This document shows positions 10,896 through 24,800 of a stretch of DNA of 64,000 nt, piece after piece. Positions within the stretch are counted from its first letter, which is position 1. Each line of letters opens with the position of its first letter. The stretch lies in the NCBI GenBank assembly GCA_023213395.1, contig CM041465.1:8432001-8496000 (forward strand). Reading direction: 5' to 3'. A program made the position numbers and the translations under genes. The notes below the pieces were generated by a model. It ran no database searches, was not told the DNA's origin, and was given only the letters and a program-made list of their open reading frames with translations. This DNA comes from Cycas panzhihuaensis (taxonomy: Eukaryota; Cycadophyta).

Positions 10896-11970
10896 ATGGC
10901 TATTATGCCTAGGACAACCCCCTTTACTCAAATTCCAATTCTAAGTGGCTCAAATTATGTCAAGTCAAAAGCCAAAGTATCTAGCTAACTTAAATAACAA
11001 AAGTGATGGTGATACATAATAGGGAAGTTTACAAAACCTACAGATACAACATTAAATACCTACATGGTCTATTTGATGAGCTATGATAGAGCCTTATACA
11101 CCATCTTAACCTCTCTCTTACTAGATATATATAGGTCATTTATAGATTTAGATGAACTTACCACTATCTAGACTAAGTTAATAGAAAAATACGATAAGGT
11201 AGATACCACTCAAATTACCATGAGTGAATAGAAAATGTATAACTTGAAATGTGAAGATTTTTCTGGAGTTGAGAAGTTTTATCTAACTTTCAACTAGTAA
11301 ATATAAATCTAAGAAACTTAACTAATTTTAAGAAAGGTGATGAAATTATAACCATATCCTATATAAAAGATGATGCTATACTTATTCATTTTGTCATCAA
11401 TAAACTTCTAAAGTATTTTAATCAATATAAAACTACTAGACAATAATGCAGGTGGTTATTTATTTTATTTGATCAACTTACAAATTAACTAGTTGAATAT
11501 TAGTCTAGATTAGTTCAAATACGAGAAATCTAATATCCTTCTTAGTCTCTTTTCTCTAAAACCAAGCCACAAAATAAATCTAGAAATTGAAATAATTAAT
11601 AAAATAATCATAATAATCCTCCTAAATCTCAAAAAAATTATAGAGATCTTTCTTCAAATAATAATTATAATCAAAACTCTAAATATTAAGAAACATCTAA
11701 AAATTAAAATTTACATTCAACACATAAGTATTCTTTTCAAATATAAGGTACTTCTAAACCTCATTATAATCAAAACATTAGTTGTGCATATTGCTATAAA
11801 AAATGACACATAATAGATGTTTGTAGAAACAAGCTAGCATATAAAGCTTGAAAGCTTCAAAAGGGATTCAATCATAATCCCATGACTCTCTAACTACTTC
11901 TACTTATGCTATTTTAGCACCTACCACACTACCACCTTCTTGGATTCTAGATTTTGGTGATTCCCATCTA
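10896..11970 (+). pseudogene. Ty1/copia gag and protease start, heavily decayed
   Basis: From the ATG at 10896 one frame runs about 130 codons with many stops and contains copia gag hallmarks (FTQIPILSGSNYVKSKAKVS, DELTTI, KYNLKCEDFSG-like KMYNLKCEDFSG). A CCHC knuckle is visible at 11783-11824 (CAYCYKK-stop-HIIDVC, with Gly replaced by a stop). The protease site follows near 11930-11970 (PPSWILDFGDSH, normally WILDSGASH), with the Ser of the DSG motif lost. Nothing beyond the protease is recognisable; the element is truncated. Confidence 0.7.
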
Positions 11971-13401
11971 ATACCTCAATTTCTTCATATCTTTGTAGAT
12001 TTGACAAAGTGATTATTAGATCTCTAACTCTTAGGATATGAAAAACTTGCCATCTGCAGTCCTAGTATATAATGATATCAACTAGGAGCACTTGGTCAGA
12101 AGCATACTGGTGCATGAAGATGACCCTTAATAAACTGCATCATCTAAGGACCTCTCGAACCTCCCCAATCATCAACTTTGTGAGTGCCAACAGTAGTGCC
12201 TTGATGTTCTCACAATTATATATCACCATAATAGCCTATAAACTAGACAAAAAACTATTAGTCAGTAGCTTACTAGCTAATGGGAGGAACATCTCTCTTA
12301 GTCAAGTGAAAAATAGATGAACTTTTAATAAAATTCTAAAAATCTAAAAATTCTAATTCTATGCAATAGACTTTTTTGCAATACCATGAACATGTATGTG
12401 GTACTCCCCTTTGTGCCATGGATTTCTTTGTGGTACCACAACTTTATTTGTGATATCATAGGAAATCTTGTGATACCACAAACTAAATCCCCCAAATTAA
12501 AAAATAGTAAAGATTAACATCACCTCTCAGAATGAGAATAGGTCTATCAAGACTAGTATCCCCCATAACCTTGTTCTAGCATTTTATAGGCACTAAACAT
12601 GTCTTGTTAGTCCCCTTATCCCTTTAAATGGGCATAACCCAACTATTAAAAATCATAATACATGAAATATAAAATACAAAGATTTGTGTTGAGATCCACT
12701 CATTAGATCCAGCCTTACTATAGCTATGGCTCGCCTGTAATCTGAACTTGCTTGTAATCCTAATAACTCCTCTTGTATGATGATCTAATGGCTAGATCTT
12801 CCTCAGTGAGCCCATCTATGAAAGGGAAAATTAGGGTAATAGAAGGTTTTCTATAGAATCTAATGGGTAATGGTAAAGATAAATTCCATTTCTTTACCAA
12901 ACCTATTTATATTCGGCAGGCTCCCTAGGGATTTGTGCCTATTTCTTATTTTGTTTGAGCCATTAGGACTGTGTCTTTGAGCCTATGCTTATTTCCTTTA
13001 GGGCCCAAGCCCTCTTTGACTCCTAGATACTATTTTTTCTAACCTTTACAAGTAATAATGGTGACCTTCTAAACTTTTCTAGGGGGAGCCTTTTTCCCCT
13101 TAGCTTATTTACTCAAGACCCCATCAATGTTTATACTCTTTGGAATTATATCAATGTACTGATCTTATTTTTCATAGTTATTTTAGCCTATTTATCACCT
13201 CCTCCCTTCCATAGGGTAGACCCTTCGTGAGCCTATTTACTTAGCCATAGGTCTCTTCTACCCTCTCTTTGAGTGGTTGTTCACCTTAACTATGATTCTT
13301 AGGACTCATCATCCTTCGCTTAGAATCTTTTTCTTAATGTCCTTTCCTTACAAAAGAGTGATGTTTATCTATCTCTTGTAATTCTACTTATCATTCTCCC
13401 C
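11971..13401. other. No gene identified
   Basis: An 82-codon plus-strand frame at 12072-12320 matches nothing I recognise and neither strand shows known motifs. The stretch is mostly pyrimidine-rich decayed sequence. A cluster of TGGTACCA-type palindromes is listed separately. Confidence 0.4.
12428..12441. repeat. 14-bp perfect palindrome in a cluster of similar motifs
   Basis: The 14 bases TTGTGGTACCACAA are self-complementary. Related copies (GTGGTAC, TGATACCACAA) occur at 12398-12480 and again at 14794-14823. Confidence 0.7.
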
Positions 13402-13815
13402 ATGGCTCTACTCATCTATATTGGTGGTGGTACTCGTAGTAACCCAGGGCCCTCTACCATAGCCTAAATCATCCGTGATCTTCCCAAGTATATTTTCATA
13501 CACTCTAGGATTTATCTACCTAAGGTCATAAATAATGAAGTAGAGTACATGACTATCATTGAAGTCTTAACCAACACACTTCATTTTTAATATGGCCCCA
13601 TCATCCTACACTATGACTTATAAATTATGGTATCCTAATTGACCCAAACCTACTAGATTCTTTACCCTAGGTTAAGATCTTTGGCTACAACAATTAGGTC
13701 CTTATTGGCCTACTTTTACTCAGTTGATATTTAATGGATTCCTCATGACTGAAACATCAAGGATAATAGCTTAGTTGACTTTATCCTTAAGCATTACCTT
13801 CAGCTTCAAGGTGAC
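13402..13815 (+). pseudogene. Orphan RNase H (RVT_3-like) pseudogene
   Basis: One frame runs about 138 codons without frameshift and matches the RNase H fold in order: YIGGGTRSNPGP (normally xDGGxRxNPGP, so the first catalytic Asp is Gly), IIRD, INNEVEY (second acidic residue kept), LHYD (third kept), LTQTY, PRLRSLATTIRSLL and WIPHD. The roughly eight stops are TAA, TAG or TGA, several where Gln or Arg is usual. Neighbouring RT or integrase is not recognisable. It could be a relic of a retrotransposon RNase H or a retrocopy of a host RNase H-like gene. Fold identity is fairly secure; origin is open. Confidence 0.65.
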
Positions 13816-14793
13816 CCCTTATTAACTTGATAAATTACCTTGTTAGAGAGATCCTTAGGGGGAAACCTTACCTATCTCTTCATTTCTTGTTACCTTTAAG
13901 AAATGGCTACTAGTGAGGTAAAACTATGGTAAGTAATACTCTTGTCCACTTCTTATCCTTGGTCAATACAGTGTATCTCCCTCTCATCTCCCCAAGCATC
14001 TCTTTGGGATTCTGAACCCTATCTCAGGGTCATGCTACCCATCTTAGTGAACCATCAAGATCATCCTCCTTAGTTGCCACGTTCTTATTATATTCGTACA
14101 TGCTTAGGATTTATAGCTACATGCCTTGAGATCGATTTGATCATATACTAGTCTTCCTCCTTATCTTGTACCTCCTATCTATGCGTTTGTTATGGAACCT
14201 AATACCCTTGGACTTCTTATATATTTAACTTTTAGGTGTTGATTATAACTAATAGAATTTGTGTCAGTAGCATTCACCATCATCCTAGGTTTAGAGCAAT
14301 AAGGTTTTGTTACAAAAGAGGCATCGTTTCTTAACCACTGGGAATAGATTAGGAGATTTACGACATAGGTAAGTGTAGGTACATGCCTCTATCTTGTATC
14401 CCATTATATCCTTTATGTTTAATGCTTTATGGGATGCTTGTGTGACTATTAGATGCATGATTATTTATTTTACTTTGCTTGCTTGTGTTTGTTTTTATAC
14501 TGATGATGACCAAGACTCTAGTCTAATGACTATAAAATCTCCATTATGGTCTCTCAATTAGGAAGACAACTTTTTAGTGTTCCTATAACTTCATTTTTGT
14601 ATAGTTTTAACTCATTATTCTGAGCTTATTTCATTATCTCACCCTTATTATATGTGATTAGTCACTTAGTAGCCTCAAGGTTAGTCTACAGGAGTCTAGG
14701 GTGAAAGTTTAAAGCTTTTCTATCAGTTATTTACTAATTTTTATTCTTTGTTGTTGCCTCGATTTGATTATTACTAGCCCTATGAAGTATCTC

Positions 14794-14823
14794 ATAGTAC
14801 CACATAGATCTTTGTGGTACTAT
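14794..14823. repeat. Hairpin, 11-bp stem
   Basis: ATAGTACCACA and TGTGGTACTAT are perfect complements around an 8-base loop. The stem shares the GTGGTAC word with the palindrome cluster at 12398-12480, on the other side of the RNase H pseudogene. Confidence 0.65.
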
Positions 14824-17800
14824 AGAGGACTTTGTAGTGTGATTGTTACAATAGTCCCTATAGCCAATAATGTTTAAATCTTGCCATTAGTATAGTCTTG
14901 ACATGGTAGGCACCTTATGGCTAGCCTAGATTGAGGCGCAATGGTCAGAAGAAACTTTCCAAACAATAAAAAGGCCATTTTGATTTTATTTAAGGGATCT
15001 TTTTGCCCATTCTTGATAGAAAAAAATAGAAAATCTTATTTTTTGAAGAAAAGAGAAGAGAATTCAGATTTTAGAATAGAAGCACTCAAAAATCTCCTTC
15101 TATGATCACCAAGACTCTCTCTTCTCTCTTAGATTCAAAGAGTTTCACTAAGGACACCCTTCCAAGGGTCATAAGTGGAATATTTCTCATTAATTCAACC
15201 ATAAACACCAAGTTTTCTTAAAGGAAGTGGGTAAGATCCATACATACTTTTGTTTCTCAATGAGAACTTCTCTTGATTTACTCTTATTTCAGTTGTTTAA
15301 CTCATCTTTACTTTGTTTCTTAGCTTGGATATTATAGTTCATAGCTTTTACCAATTTCATTCCTTTGAAATCTTGAGGAAACTACCTTGTATGAACTAGA
15401 AACTCTCCACAACCACCATCATAGTATTAGAGGAGGAAGTGAGTGATACGTTAGCTACTTTAGGGAGTTTAAAGAGGGGTAATAGGTGCAAGTATCAACT
15501 TTTTCACCTTCTACTTATTGGGTTATCCCCTCCCAAGCCATATAGTATTGAATCTCAATGTGTATGCACCTTCCACTCTGATATTTGGCCATGCAACCAT
15601 ACCATTTTATGAGTACATACTGTTGATTTTTGAGAACTCACCTCATCTTTGCATCATATCTTCCTCTTAGCTTATTACTTGAGTTGTAGTATTAGAAGAC
15701 TCTTCTTGATTACACTAAGGAGACCACTCTCATTAGGAAGGCCAATGCCATTCTTCACACTCTTGATACACTTCGGTTTTCTTGTAAAATGGATTAACAT
15801 TTTCTTATGATGTTAGTTTCCTTTACTTGGCTAAAAGTAGAACATAATTTATAAAATATACATGTTTATATATATTGTACACATCTCTATTGGATAATAT
15901 TTTTCTTTGTGCATGTAGGCTGGAGAGCATACCTCTCCAATATAGCCAACAAGGCATACAGAGGATCTCATCTCCAAAAGTAAGCATCAATTTATGTGTT
16001 AGCATTTCATTTCCTTACATGTACATTGTTTTCATATTTCCTTTTCTATTTATATGCTACTCTAATTAAATTTGGGGTAGATAAGTGGAGCCCCATCATC
16101 TCCTACTTTTCTCATGGAAAAAGAGCTCCTAATTCTAGCAAAGGAAGATTAAGGAAGAGTAAGGTTGGAATCACTACTAAAAATGAACTGGGTACATTCC
16201 CTTTAAATCCTTTCTTTCTTGCAATCATCTTTTTTTTTTTTATTATAGTACTTGTCCCCAAATCCCCTATTAAGGCAAACTTGCTTCCTTTTTTTTCAAG
16301 CTTGTTTTATTGATTGCATGCATGTATGCATATAAAATAAAAGCTAAAGATTTAGATTAGGAAAGTATTTCTCTTTACATGAATGGGAAAGAGAATCATT
16401 TGAAAGGAAGGATTCCCTTCCCCCTTATTATTTTCATTTCATGTAAAGTGAAGGCATATTAGGGAAACATTGCATTGCACTTATAGATAAGAAGGAAAAA
16501 ATATTAGTTCTTTCCACTCTCTTGCAACACTCCTAATTATATCATTGTCTTTAACCTATAGGCACATGACCCTAAAGTTCCTTTTAAGGCCAAAAGATAA
16601 AGGGTGTGAATTGAGAGAGAGGTTTTACATTTATTACACATTATTTATTATATTTGCTAGTAGTTTTTACTTTATCATAACATGCATGCAAACTCAAAAT
16701 ACTACCTTTGAATAAAACACTTCTCCTAAGTAAACAAAAACATATAATTGGCACATAACCTAAAAGGAACCATTTAGATAAGGAAGAAATCAACTAAAAC
16801 TTCCTATTCTACCTTTGATCACTACTTGTTACCATGCCCTCTCCTGTGAGGGAAACCTATCCCTTCTCCCCAAATGAGAATAGGAGAAACCTACTTGGGT
16901 AACTTAGTAACCTGAGATTTCCAAGCTCTCCATGACCTATTACTCAACACATTAACTAAATTGATATATTCTTTGCACCTATCAACTAGACAACCTTAAA
17001 TCCCTATAGGTAAAGAAGGGAATGTGTATCTTGCAAGTCCCCAAACCTGTGCCTAAGTAGCACACAGATTCCCTTCAAGGGTAAACTAAAGCTATACCAT
17101 ACCTCTAGGCCTTCACCTCCTAAGCCTATTATTAGTTGGTGTGTCATTGCTTCTAGTGATCCAATGTAGGCATGCTTCTAGAAAGTTAATAAGAACTTAC
17201 TCAAAATATTAAGTAGGGTTCATAGATTGAGATCCTCCTATGCATGTCATAGGAGGGGCTTGAGTGTCTTGATAGACCTTTAGTTATTTAGTTAAGTAAT
17301 ATGATGGGTCCCTACCAACTTAGGAGGGGTCTTGGTATGGATAAGAGGCCTCAAGATGAGGCCAATTGTGGGCATAGAAATTATATACCCAATTTGATGG
17401 ATACCCCTCCATTAGTGACTCTTGGTTAGATGAAGCAATGGGGGAATAAGAGGGTTATATTTCTAATGGGGGTAAATTGCATAAGCGATGGGAGAAGTAT
17501 TGCATTCACAAAATATCCAATCTATCTAAGGAAGTATTGAATAAAAAAAGTGTGCTATGTGGTGGTTAATATTTAGCACCCTAATAAACCCTACACATGA
17601 TGGACTAGGTATATGGGAAGGACAAAGAGGCCATAAGGCTTATTAATCAGTGAGTCTTCTCCTGTGGTCACTAGTGAATCACACCAAATGGTGGGGTGAG
17701 GAGGGATCTGAAGATGAATATAATTAAAATCTAATAGGCTTAGGGTATAGGTCTTATATGGGTGCAGAAAGTGTCTTAGGTTGCCCATGAAGGGCACCCA

Positions 17801-17984
17801 TGTGCTACTTGAGTGTGGGTTTAGCATTCATATGGTGAGGCCCCTCCTAGTGTCTAAGGTTTGGAGTTCTTTGATTTCTACATGGTTTTAGTTTCCTTTG
17901 TTTATTCTTTGCACTATAGGTTGAATGAATGCTTTGTAAAGATGAAAGTGGTTATATAAAATAGCACAAGGAGGAGGTGGTTGA

Positions 17985-18125
17985 TTTTTTTTACTTTTTC
18001 TTTTTTTATTTATAAAAAAAGGGAAGAGGGTGGTAAAGTGAGAGAAAAATAAATAGTGCTAAGCCTCCCTCTCCTTTCTCTCTTTTTTCTCTTTCTTTTT
18101 TCTCTTTTTTAACATAAAAAAGGAT
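17985..18125. repeat. Polypyrimidine/polypurine low-complexity tract
   Basis: Long T/C runs (about 17985-18015 and 18066-18110) flank a purine-rich stretch. No coding signal. Confidence 0.6.
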
Positions 18126-18492
18126 AATGATGACAAATAAGATAGGAAGGAAGGGGGGATAAGAGGAAGAAGAGGCACCTATAAGCTACCCTCACCTTTT
18201 AATCCCTTCTTTCTCTTAATATCTACCCTATCCTTATACTTTATTCTATTATTTTCCTACTTTCTCTTTTCCTTTTGATAGAATAGGCACATGTACACAG
18301 TCATCACATCACAGGAACAGAAGAGAAACAAAAGAAAGAGACAATGCACATGTACACAAGGTTGACAGGTGGAAAACCTCTTATAGGGAAGAAAAACAAC
18401 CTCCTAAGCTAGATTATATTAATAAATAAATGAAACTAATATACACAATAACCAACACCTAAAATAACCTTTTGTCAGGCATATGGATAGAC

Positions 18493-18530
18493 CTCCTAGA
18501 TTCCTGGAACTCACTCCATGAATCTAGGAG
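18493..18530. repeat. Hairpin, perfect 11-bp stem
   Basis: CTCCTAGATTC (18493-18503) and GAATCTAGGAG (18520-18530) are perfect complements around a 16-base loop. No adjacent gene. Confidence 0.65.
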
Positions 18531-20022
18531 ATTAATAAATAGGATGGAGGTTCGTTGGAATGCAGTTCCGTATTTCAATGACCATCCATAAATCAATTAA
18601 TATTAAACATAATTTTATAACATTATAATCACTTAAATAATTTTTAAGACATGTGACTAAATAATAACCTTAAGAAACATAATAAAACATAAAGTTTACA
18701 TTATATAATCTAACACCTTTCCTACTTCTTTCTTTCTTCTTTCTTTTTTTTTAAAGTAAAAAAAGGAGGAAAAATTATGCAACTAAAAGGGTGAGAGAAA
18801 TTACTACAAAAAAGGGAAATAGAAAGAAAGGCAAGGCAAGTGTACCCAGGTTAATATAACGATTGTAATACAGTTGTTCCTCACCACTCACCTTGGAAGC
18901 CCCTTATGTGATCGTAGAGGAATATGGGCTACAACTTACCTACCCCAAAGCATATAGGTAATAAAAATGTAAAGGAAAGAGATGCAAAAGAAAGAAACAT
19001 ACATAATATAAATACCAACTCACCTCTTTTAGGATGAAGCTAATCTCCAAGCTTATGAAAGATTTGAGAAGCTTTACTTTCCACCTTATCATATAAGTTA
19101 GTGACTTTCAACAATAACTAAACCTATGATACTACTATTGATAAAAGAAACTAACCAAGCATGCAATATTTAAGCTTGAATATTCATCATAGAAAGAAAA
19201 AAAAAAGAGAAATGAGATGGAGATGGAGATGTGAGGAATGGGAGGTGCCTCAAGATGGCACTAGTCTCCTCTAAGTATAGGTAGTTTCCTAAGTTGTACT
19301 TAGGAAACCTCCCAAAAATCTTATAACTCAAGCTATAGGGAGATGATAGGGGCAAGAACATATATGTATCTAAATCCTATCCCTCTAGACCAAAAGAAAA
19401 TACATAAAATTAGGTAAACATTAATTTACCATAGCCCCAACAATATGCAACATAGCATGGATGGGGGGCAAAGAGAAAGAAAAAATGCCTACCACATAAA
19501 AAAAAAAGTATAAGGATTACCCAAGCCTTTGGAAATGGAGGGAGAGCCATTGGTTTTCCAAACAAACTCCTTAAATATCCCTTGATTATATGGATGAAGA
19601 TCTCTCCAAGATATTGCCTTAATTGGTAGCTAATGATCACTTCAAAGTTGATAATATTTGAGTAGAAAATTTGGTAGCATTTTAGTAGGATTATGAAAAA
19701 GTGAGTGTCCTATTTCACCCCCAAAAGTGAAGGGGTTTTATAGAAAATTCCAAGATGAATGGGTGGTGATTTCATGCCTACAATATGGGAAAACCACTAC
19801 CCAAAACCATGAGTCATATCATGGTTTGGGATCTAAATTCTTAAGAATAATTCAAAAAATTAGTTATTTGAGGCATATTCAACCTTCCAAGATAGCGATG
19901 AGCTAACTTAGGATTGAAATGACTTACTACATTTGACAAAAATGACATAAATGTGCTAACTAAGAATTTAAATCAGTGGCCAAATATTGTAACATTTATA
20001 CCATGAATTTATTCATGATATC

Positions 20023-20371
20023 TGTTGGGAATAATCCCAATATCATTTAGAGACATGTGTGCTTAGGGCCCCTCAAAGCCACCTTTGAGGGCCCCTAGGG
20101 CACCTTGAGCCTCCCAATAGCCACCAGGAGCTGACATCACTTTATTGAGGTATGTGTTTTATTTAATACTATTATTTTTTTAATACATTTTAAACTTTAC
20201 GTCAGCTAACATATAGGTAGGGTGATGGCGCTTGTCACCTCCCCTAAAATCTATATTTAAAGGGTGGGAATACCTCCCTTGTGATTTTTAACACTGCCAA
20301 CTATCAGAAATCACCTATTTTATCAAAATGCTCTCAATCCAAAGTCTTGCTCTGCTCCTCTGAATCCATCA
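20023..20371 (+). repeat. 5' LTR of copia element
   Basis: It starts TGTTGGGAATAATCCC and ends in TGAATCCATCA. It contains TATTTAAAGGGTGGGA (about 20256), a likely TATA region of the LTR promoter. It pairs with 35679-36027. Confidence 0.9.
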
Positions 20372-20373
20372 TT

Positions 20374-20385
20374 TGATATCAGAGC
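20374..20385 (+). other. Primer-binding site of copia element
   Basis: TGATATCAGAGC, 2 bases after the LTR, differs by one base from the plant iMet site TGGTATCAGAGC. Confidence 0.8.
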
Positions 20386-20604
20386 TAAATAGGTGTTGAT
20401 ATTTTGCTCATACTGATTTAGCTTCTCATACAACTGATGAAACACTTGCATATGACTACTAGTTAAGATCTTGGAAAGCTCACATATTCACTGGAGAAGA
20501 TGGTTTAGAGTTTCATCCATTGTGTAAGACGTTGTCACGTTCTGAAGCCAACATTGCAAACTTGTCATAGTTTACCGGGTTTTTCATATGTTTTTTTCCA
20601 AATA

Positions 20605-20624
20605 TAAATATATATATATATATA
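20605..20624. repeat. TA dinucleotide repeat
   Basis: A short (TA)n run lies in the copia leader. Confidence 0.7.
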
Positions 20625-21210
20625 ATTTATTTGACATATTTTCATGAATATATTTAAAAAATCTAGTTTATTTGATATATTTATGTAATTGGGTTGAATA
20701 TAGATCTAGTTGAAAGGCCTATAGTTATATAGATCTGGTTTTAGTACTATTTACCTTGGTTTCTTCAATGTCTTTTTTATCATTTTTTGATCAACTTGGT
20801 GTCATTTATGCTCCATCATTTGGATTGTTAAGAATCTGTTTGGAAAAGCCCTTCCACAGTCCTTAGCTGCACTTGTTTACACCTTTCTCCCACCTTACTT
20901 TTTGGTGTTTCTATATTCTTCCATTTACCGTTATTTCTTTGCTTTATTGATGAATGTTGCTCTGCATTTTTGCAGAACAATGGTACTCATCGCCATAAGT
21001 ATAGCTAGCCAAAGAACTAACAAGTTCTGTCAGAGGTGGCCGTACCATAGATATTCTTAATATTAGCTCATACCCCCAAAGCATAAAACATAGGTTGCTC
21101 TTGGTTGCTTTTGCTACCATTGCCCTCATCCTTGTTCTTTTCTACTGTGGATCTTAGAGCTATTTAAAAAGTTTTGTCTTGTCTGTTCCTTGAGGGAGGT
21201 GATTTATTTA

Positions 21211-21564
<354 letters not shown>

Positions 21565-21816
21565 TCAGATAATCAGGCTATACATCACCAATTACCAGGG
21601 AACTTCCTCGCCTTTGCACCTCCTGCCTCCATTTCTATTGAATTAATGATAATTTCCCCCTTGGTTTTGAACGTAGTCTGTTCCTCTAACATTGTCCATT
21701 CCTCTTCAATCCACAAGACCATTTTGGATCCATGGACATAGATCCTTCTCCTTTGACCTCTTATTCGCTTCAGCTGCTGGTCTGCCAGTTAGAGCTATCA
21801 CTCATTTCATCACCAT

Positions 21817-21897
21817 TCGAGACACTTTATCAAACTTTTTGCCATATGGGTCAATTCTTGCTACAGTGAGAATATCCTTGAATGAAAGCTCGACCAT
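21817..21897 (-). pseudogene. First-exon fragment of RNA polymerase subunit RPB8 (RPABC3)
   Basis: On the minus strand an ATG at 21897 opens MVELSFKDILTVARIDP, followed by YGKKFDKVSR. This fits the N-terminus of eukaryotic RPB8, a small subunit shared by RNA polymerases I, II and III (family pattern: acidic/hydrophobic start, then IDPDGKKFDKVSR). The similarity stops abruptly, and ATG|GTGATG follows, which could be the exon end and splice donor. About 27 of some 145 residues remain. With the protease fragment it makes two unrelated host fragments in the same orientation. The match is short but distinctive. Confidence 0.65.
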
Positions 21898-24800
21898 CTT
21901 CGATAAATAACAATAACCAAATCCTGTTTCCAAATATCAAAACCTAGGTGTTGGATTTGCCTGATATATACTGATGCCTAACAAAGCATGCACCGTAGGC
22001 TGGGTTCCAGTGTGTAGTATTACTTCCATTTCTTGAGATACTGTGGAGTTAACCCGACTAGACCTTCTCTGCTAACTCATACGGTATTCTCAGTATTTGG
22101 CATAGTTTAGAAAATTGTTACATTGGAGAAGAGTGCTGGTTTTCAGGCTCTAGTATAGCTCAGCGACTCATATGCTGCCTTTGACGGTTTATCATCACGT
22201 CTAGTAGAAACATACTTGGGAGGCTATGAATGTTTCATTTGAACATTTTTTTTCTAACCATCTTATATATTTTTTTAAGATAATTCACCCTAAGGGCTGG
22301 GATAATCTCTCAATACAGTGGAAACACTACAATCATTTAAATCCAGTTTGAATATAACTTCTTACTTGAACCATGACTGGAATACTTATGGCATATCTTA
22401 GCCGTTTACGTATATATTCTGTTTCTTTTTATAAAACTTTTTTTTCTTTTCTCTTGTTCTATTTAAGGCGACTCGTTGCATCCATTATAACTGATATTCT
22501 TTAAGACAAAAATATTTTATACATTGTCTAAAAGTTTATATACTGAGTGCGTCCTTTCCTGTGCACTTTCCATTTTTATAAAACCTTTTTTATTTTAACC
22601 TTTTTTTGTATATCTTAATCAATATATCGTGTGCAGGTCGCTTGTTAATGGGTATTCAATTTCCATATATGCCCTTGTTCTTTCAAAGGTTTATATTAAA
22701 TTAAATTCAATTTAGTATCACTTTCAAATATGGGCAGTGTTTAAAGGGTACTAGCCCCATTTGGTGTTTAGCCCCTGGGCTTGTATACCTCTACGTGACC
22801 CCTAGCCTATTTTAAAAAGGGGCTTCACTTCATAGTTTTAAAGGTTATTAGTGTTGTTTAAACTTAAGGAGCGATTTCACCTTCCTGGGACTAGAGGGGT
22901 TTACTTTCTGACAGGTCTTGGGATCAATCCTTGGCCAATCTACCCTCAGGTTGATATTTTAAGCATATAACATTTTACTTTTAAAATATAAGGTACTTGA
23001 TTATTTTCTTCTATAACTTTAGACTGAGTTATCAGTTTCTAATGAAACTAGTCTCATTATGTCCAAATTTTTTTGTAGATTGATTTTGATTGGTCATATA
23101 ACCTATTTGGTGCTGATTTGACCCATTTTCAGCCAATTCAAAGTCAAACATTCATTTTTAGAGCCTTTTAAAACTATTTTCACAAAAATAATTTTTTATT
23201 AGATTAGATTTTATCACGGGGAGATTATTTTCTACCCAGATCTATTCTGCAATCATCTACTATCAAGAAACTTCATTACCAACCTTTTATTTTATTTTTC
23301 AGGATTTAATTTTATCATTATTTTAATCACTGAAAGTGGCACTTTAGTAGTTTTTAAACATTTTACCATAAAAGTACTTGTTGCTATTTTCACTATAACT
23401 TTTCTGTTTTGTATCAGAATTTAGTTTCGTCAGTTTCATAAGGAAGTTGACTCACTCCTCTTCAAACTGACATAGTTTTTTTTTATATGTTTTAAAACAT
23501 TTTTATAGATTTTAAAGTTCTATTTCTCATTGATTACTTATAATACATATTTAAGGTTTTTACTTGACTTGCATATAAGCATTTTTTAAATTGTTTAGTA
23601 ACAGAAATTAATCATAAAGTAAGTAACCAGCCATCTACAACTAAAGTGGGTACAATTCTTTTTTTTTTTAATTCTTCTTCATTTTTTTCTAAAGTAAAAT
23701 ATACATATATATTTCAGATTTTAGCTTTATATATCTTCTTCAAGTCAAAGGTTTTCATGCATTAAAAAGGGAAAGTCATTTTCTTGTATTGAAAGTTTAT
23801 ATTTACTCATTTGAAAAATTAAAGGTTAAGAACTCTTTATTTCTTCATTATCAAAATTTATTTTAGATTTGCATAGTTGAAAAGGATCTTTGCTATATCC
23901 AAATTTGCTTACATATCTATTATATTTCAAAGGTATACTTATTGAAAGCTTTTTTTCATTTATCATTATATTTCAAAAGTTTATTTGAAATTATATCGCA
24001 TAAATGTGTCATTTATTTGAAAAGCATACACTTATTAAAAGTTTTATTTTCATGCATTATTATTGAAAAATATTACTTATTTCTTGCACTTATAAAAGTT
24101 GCATTTAATTTATTTAATTTTCAAAGGCATATTTCATTCATTTGAAGAGCATTGCATTTCTTTTTAAAAAGATTTTTACTTCTTTCAAAGGTTTATTATT
24201 TATTTCATCTTGCTTAGAGAGTATTATTTTATTTTCAAGTTTTTCTTTATTATATAAAAGAAATATTTTTTCTAAGCAAGACCACACTGCTAATTAATTT
24301 ACTTTTTATATTAAACAAGATAATCCCAAATTGAACCACCCTATTTTTCCAGCCTTGCAAGAGGAATGGTTAGGATCCCCAAAGTTACCACCCCGCACAC
24401 GCTAATCGGCCTACTCATATTGGATGGGAATAGCCATTAGCTATTAGGTGTATTCAGTGGCAGGTTGAGATGTAGAACCTATTCCTCTCATAGTGTTTGG
24501 AGACCAAGGCTAGACCTGGAGAGGGTGAGTGCTTTGGTTTGAGAACCCTCACCGCTATATCTGTTGCTAGGCATAAGTCTAGCACAAGTGGACCAATAAT
24601 TTGGGGAGGTGTAAAAATTTTCTTAGCAGCCAACGTATTGAGGTATATAGAGCCTAGCACTTACGTACCAATATATTAGTTTCCTGCTTTACCATCTGTA
24701 TGCAAGCACAACTAGACAGGATAGCAACCAAAGGTTGCTCTATGAGAAACTTAACTTAGACCCTAGTAGCTTTAATAAGTCCTAGTTCACTTATTCAAAA

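Larger units (their letters stand above)
13816..20022. other. About 6.2 kb without an identifiable gene
   Basis: Short frames such as 15996-16313 (plus) and 17591-17827 (minus) match nothing I know and contain low-complexity runs. A TATTTAAGG run near 14985 followed by purine-rich sequence looks promoter-like but nothing downstream supports a gene. Hairpins and a polypyrimidine tract are listed separately. The last five bases (20018-20022, atatc) are the left target duplication of the copia element. Confidence 0.4.

Noticed and set aside
12072-12320. 82-codon plus-strand frame
   Set aside because: No recognisable motif, no start context and no conservation to compare; left unannotated.
15996-16313. 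105-codon plus-strand frame
   Set aside because: It runs through poly-T and AT-rich sequence, which gives Phe/Ile-rich noise.
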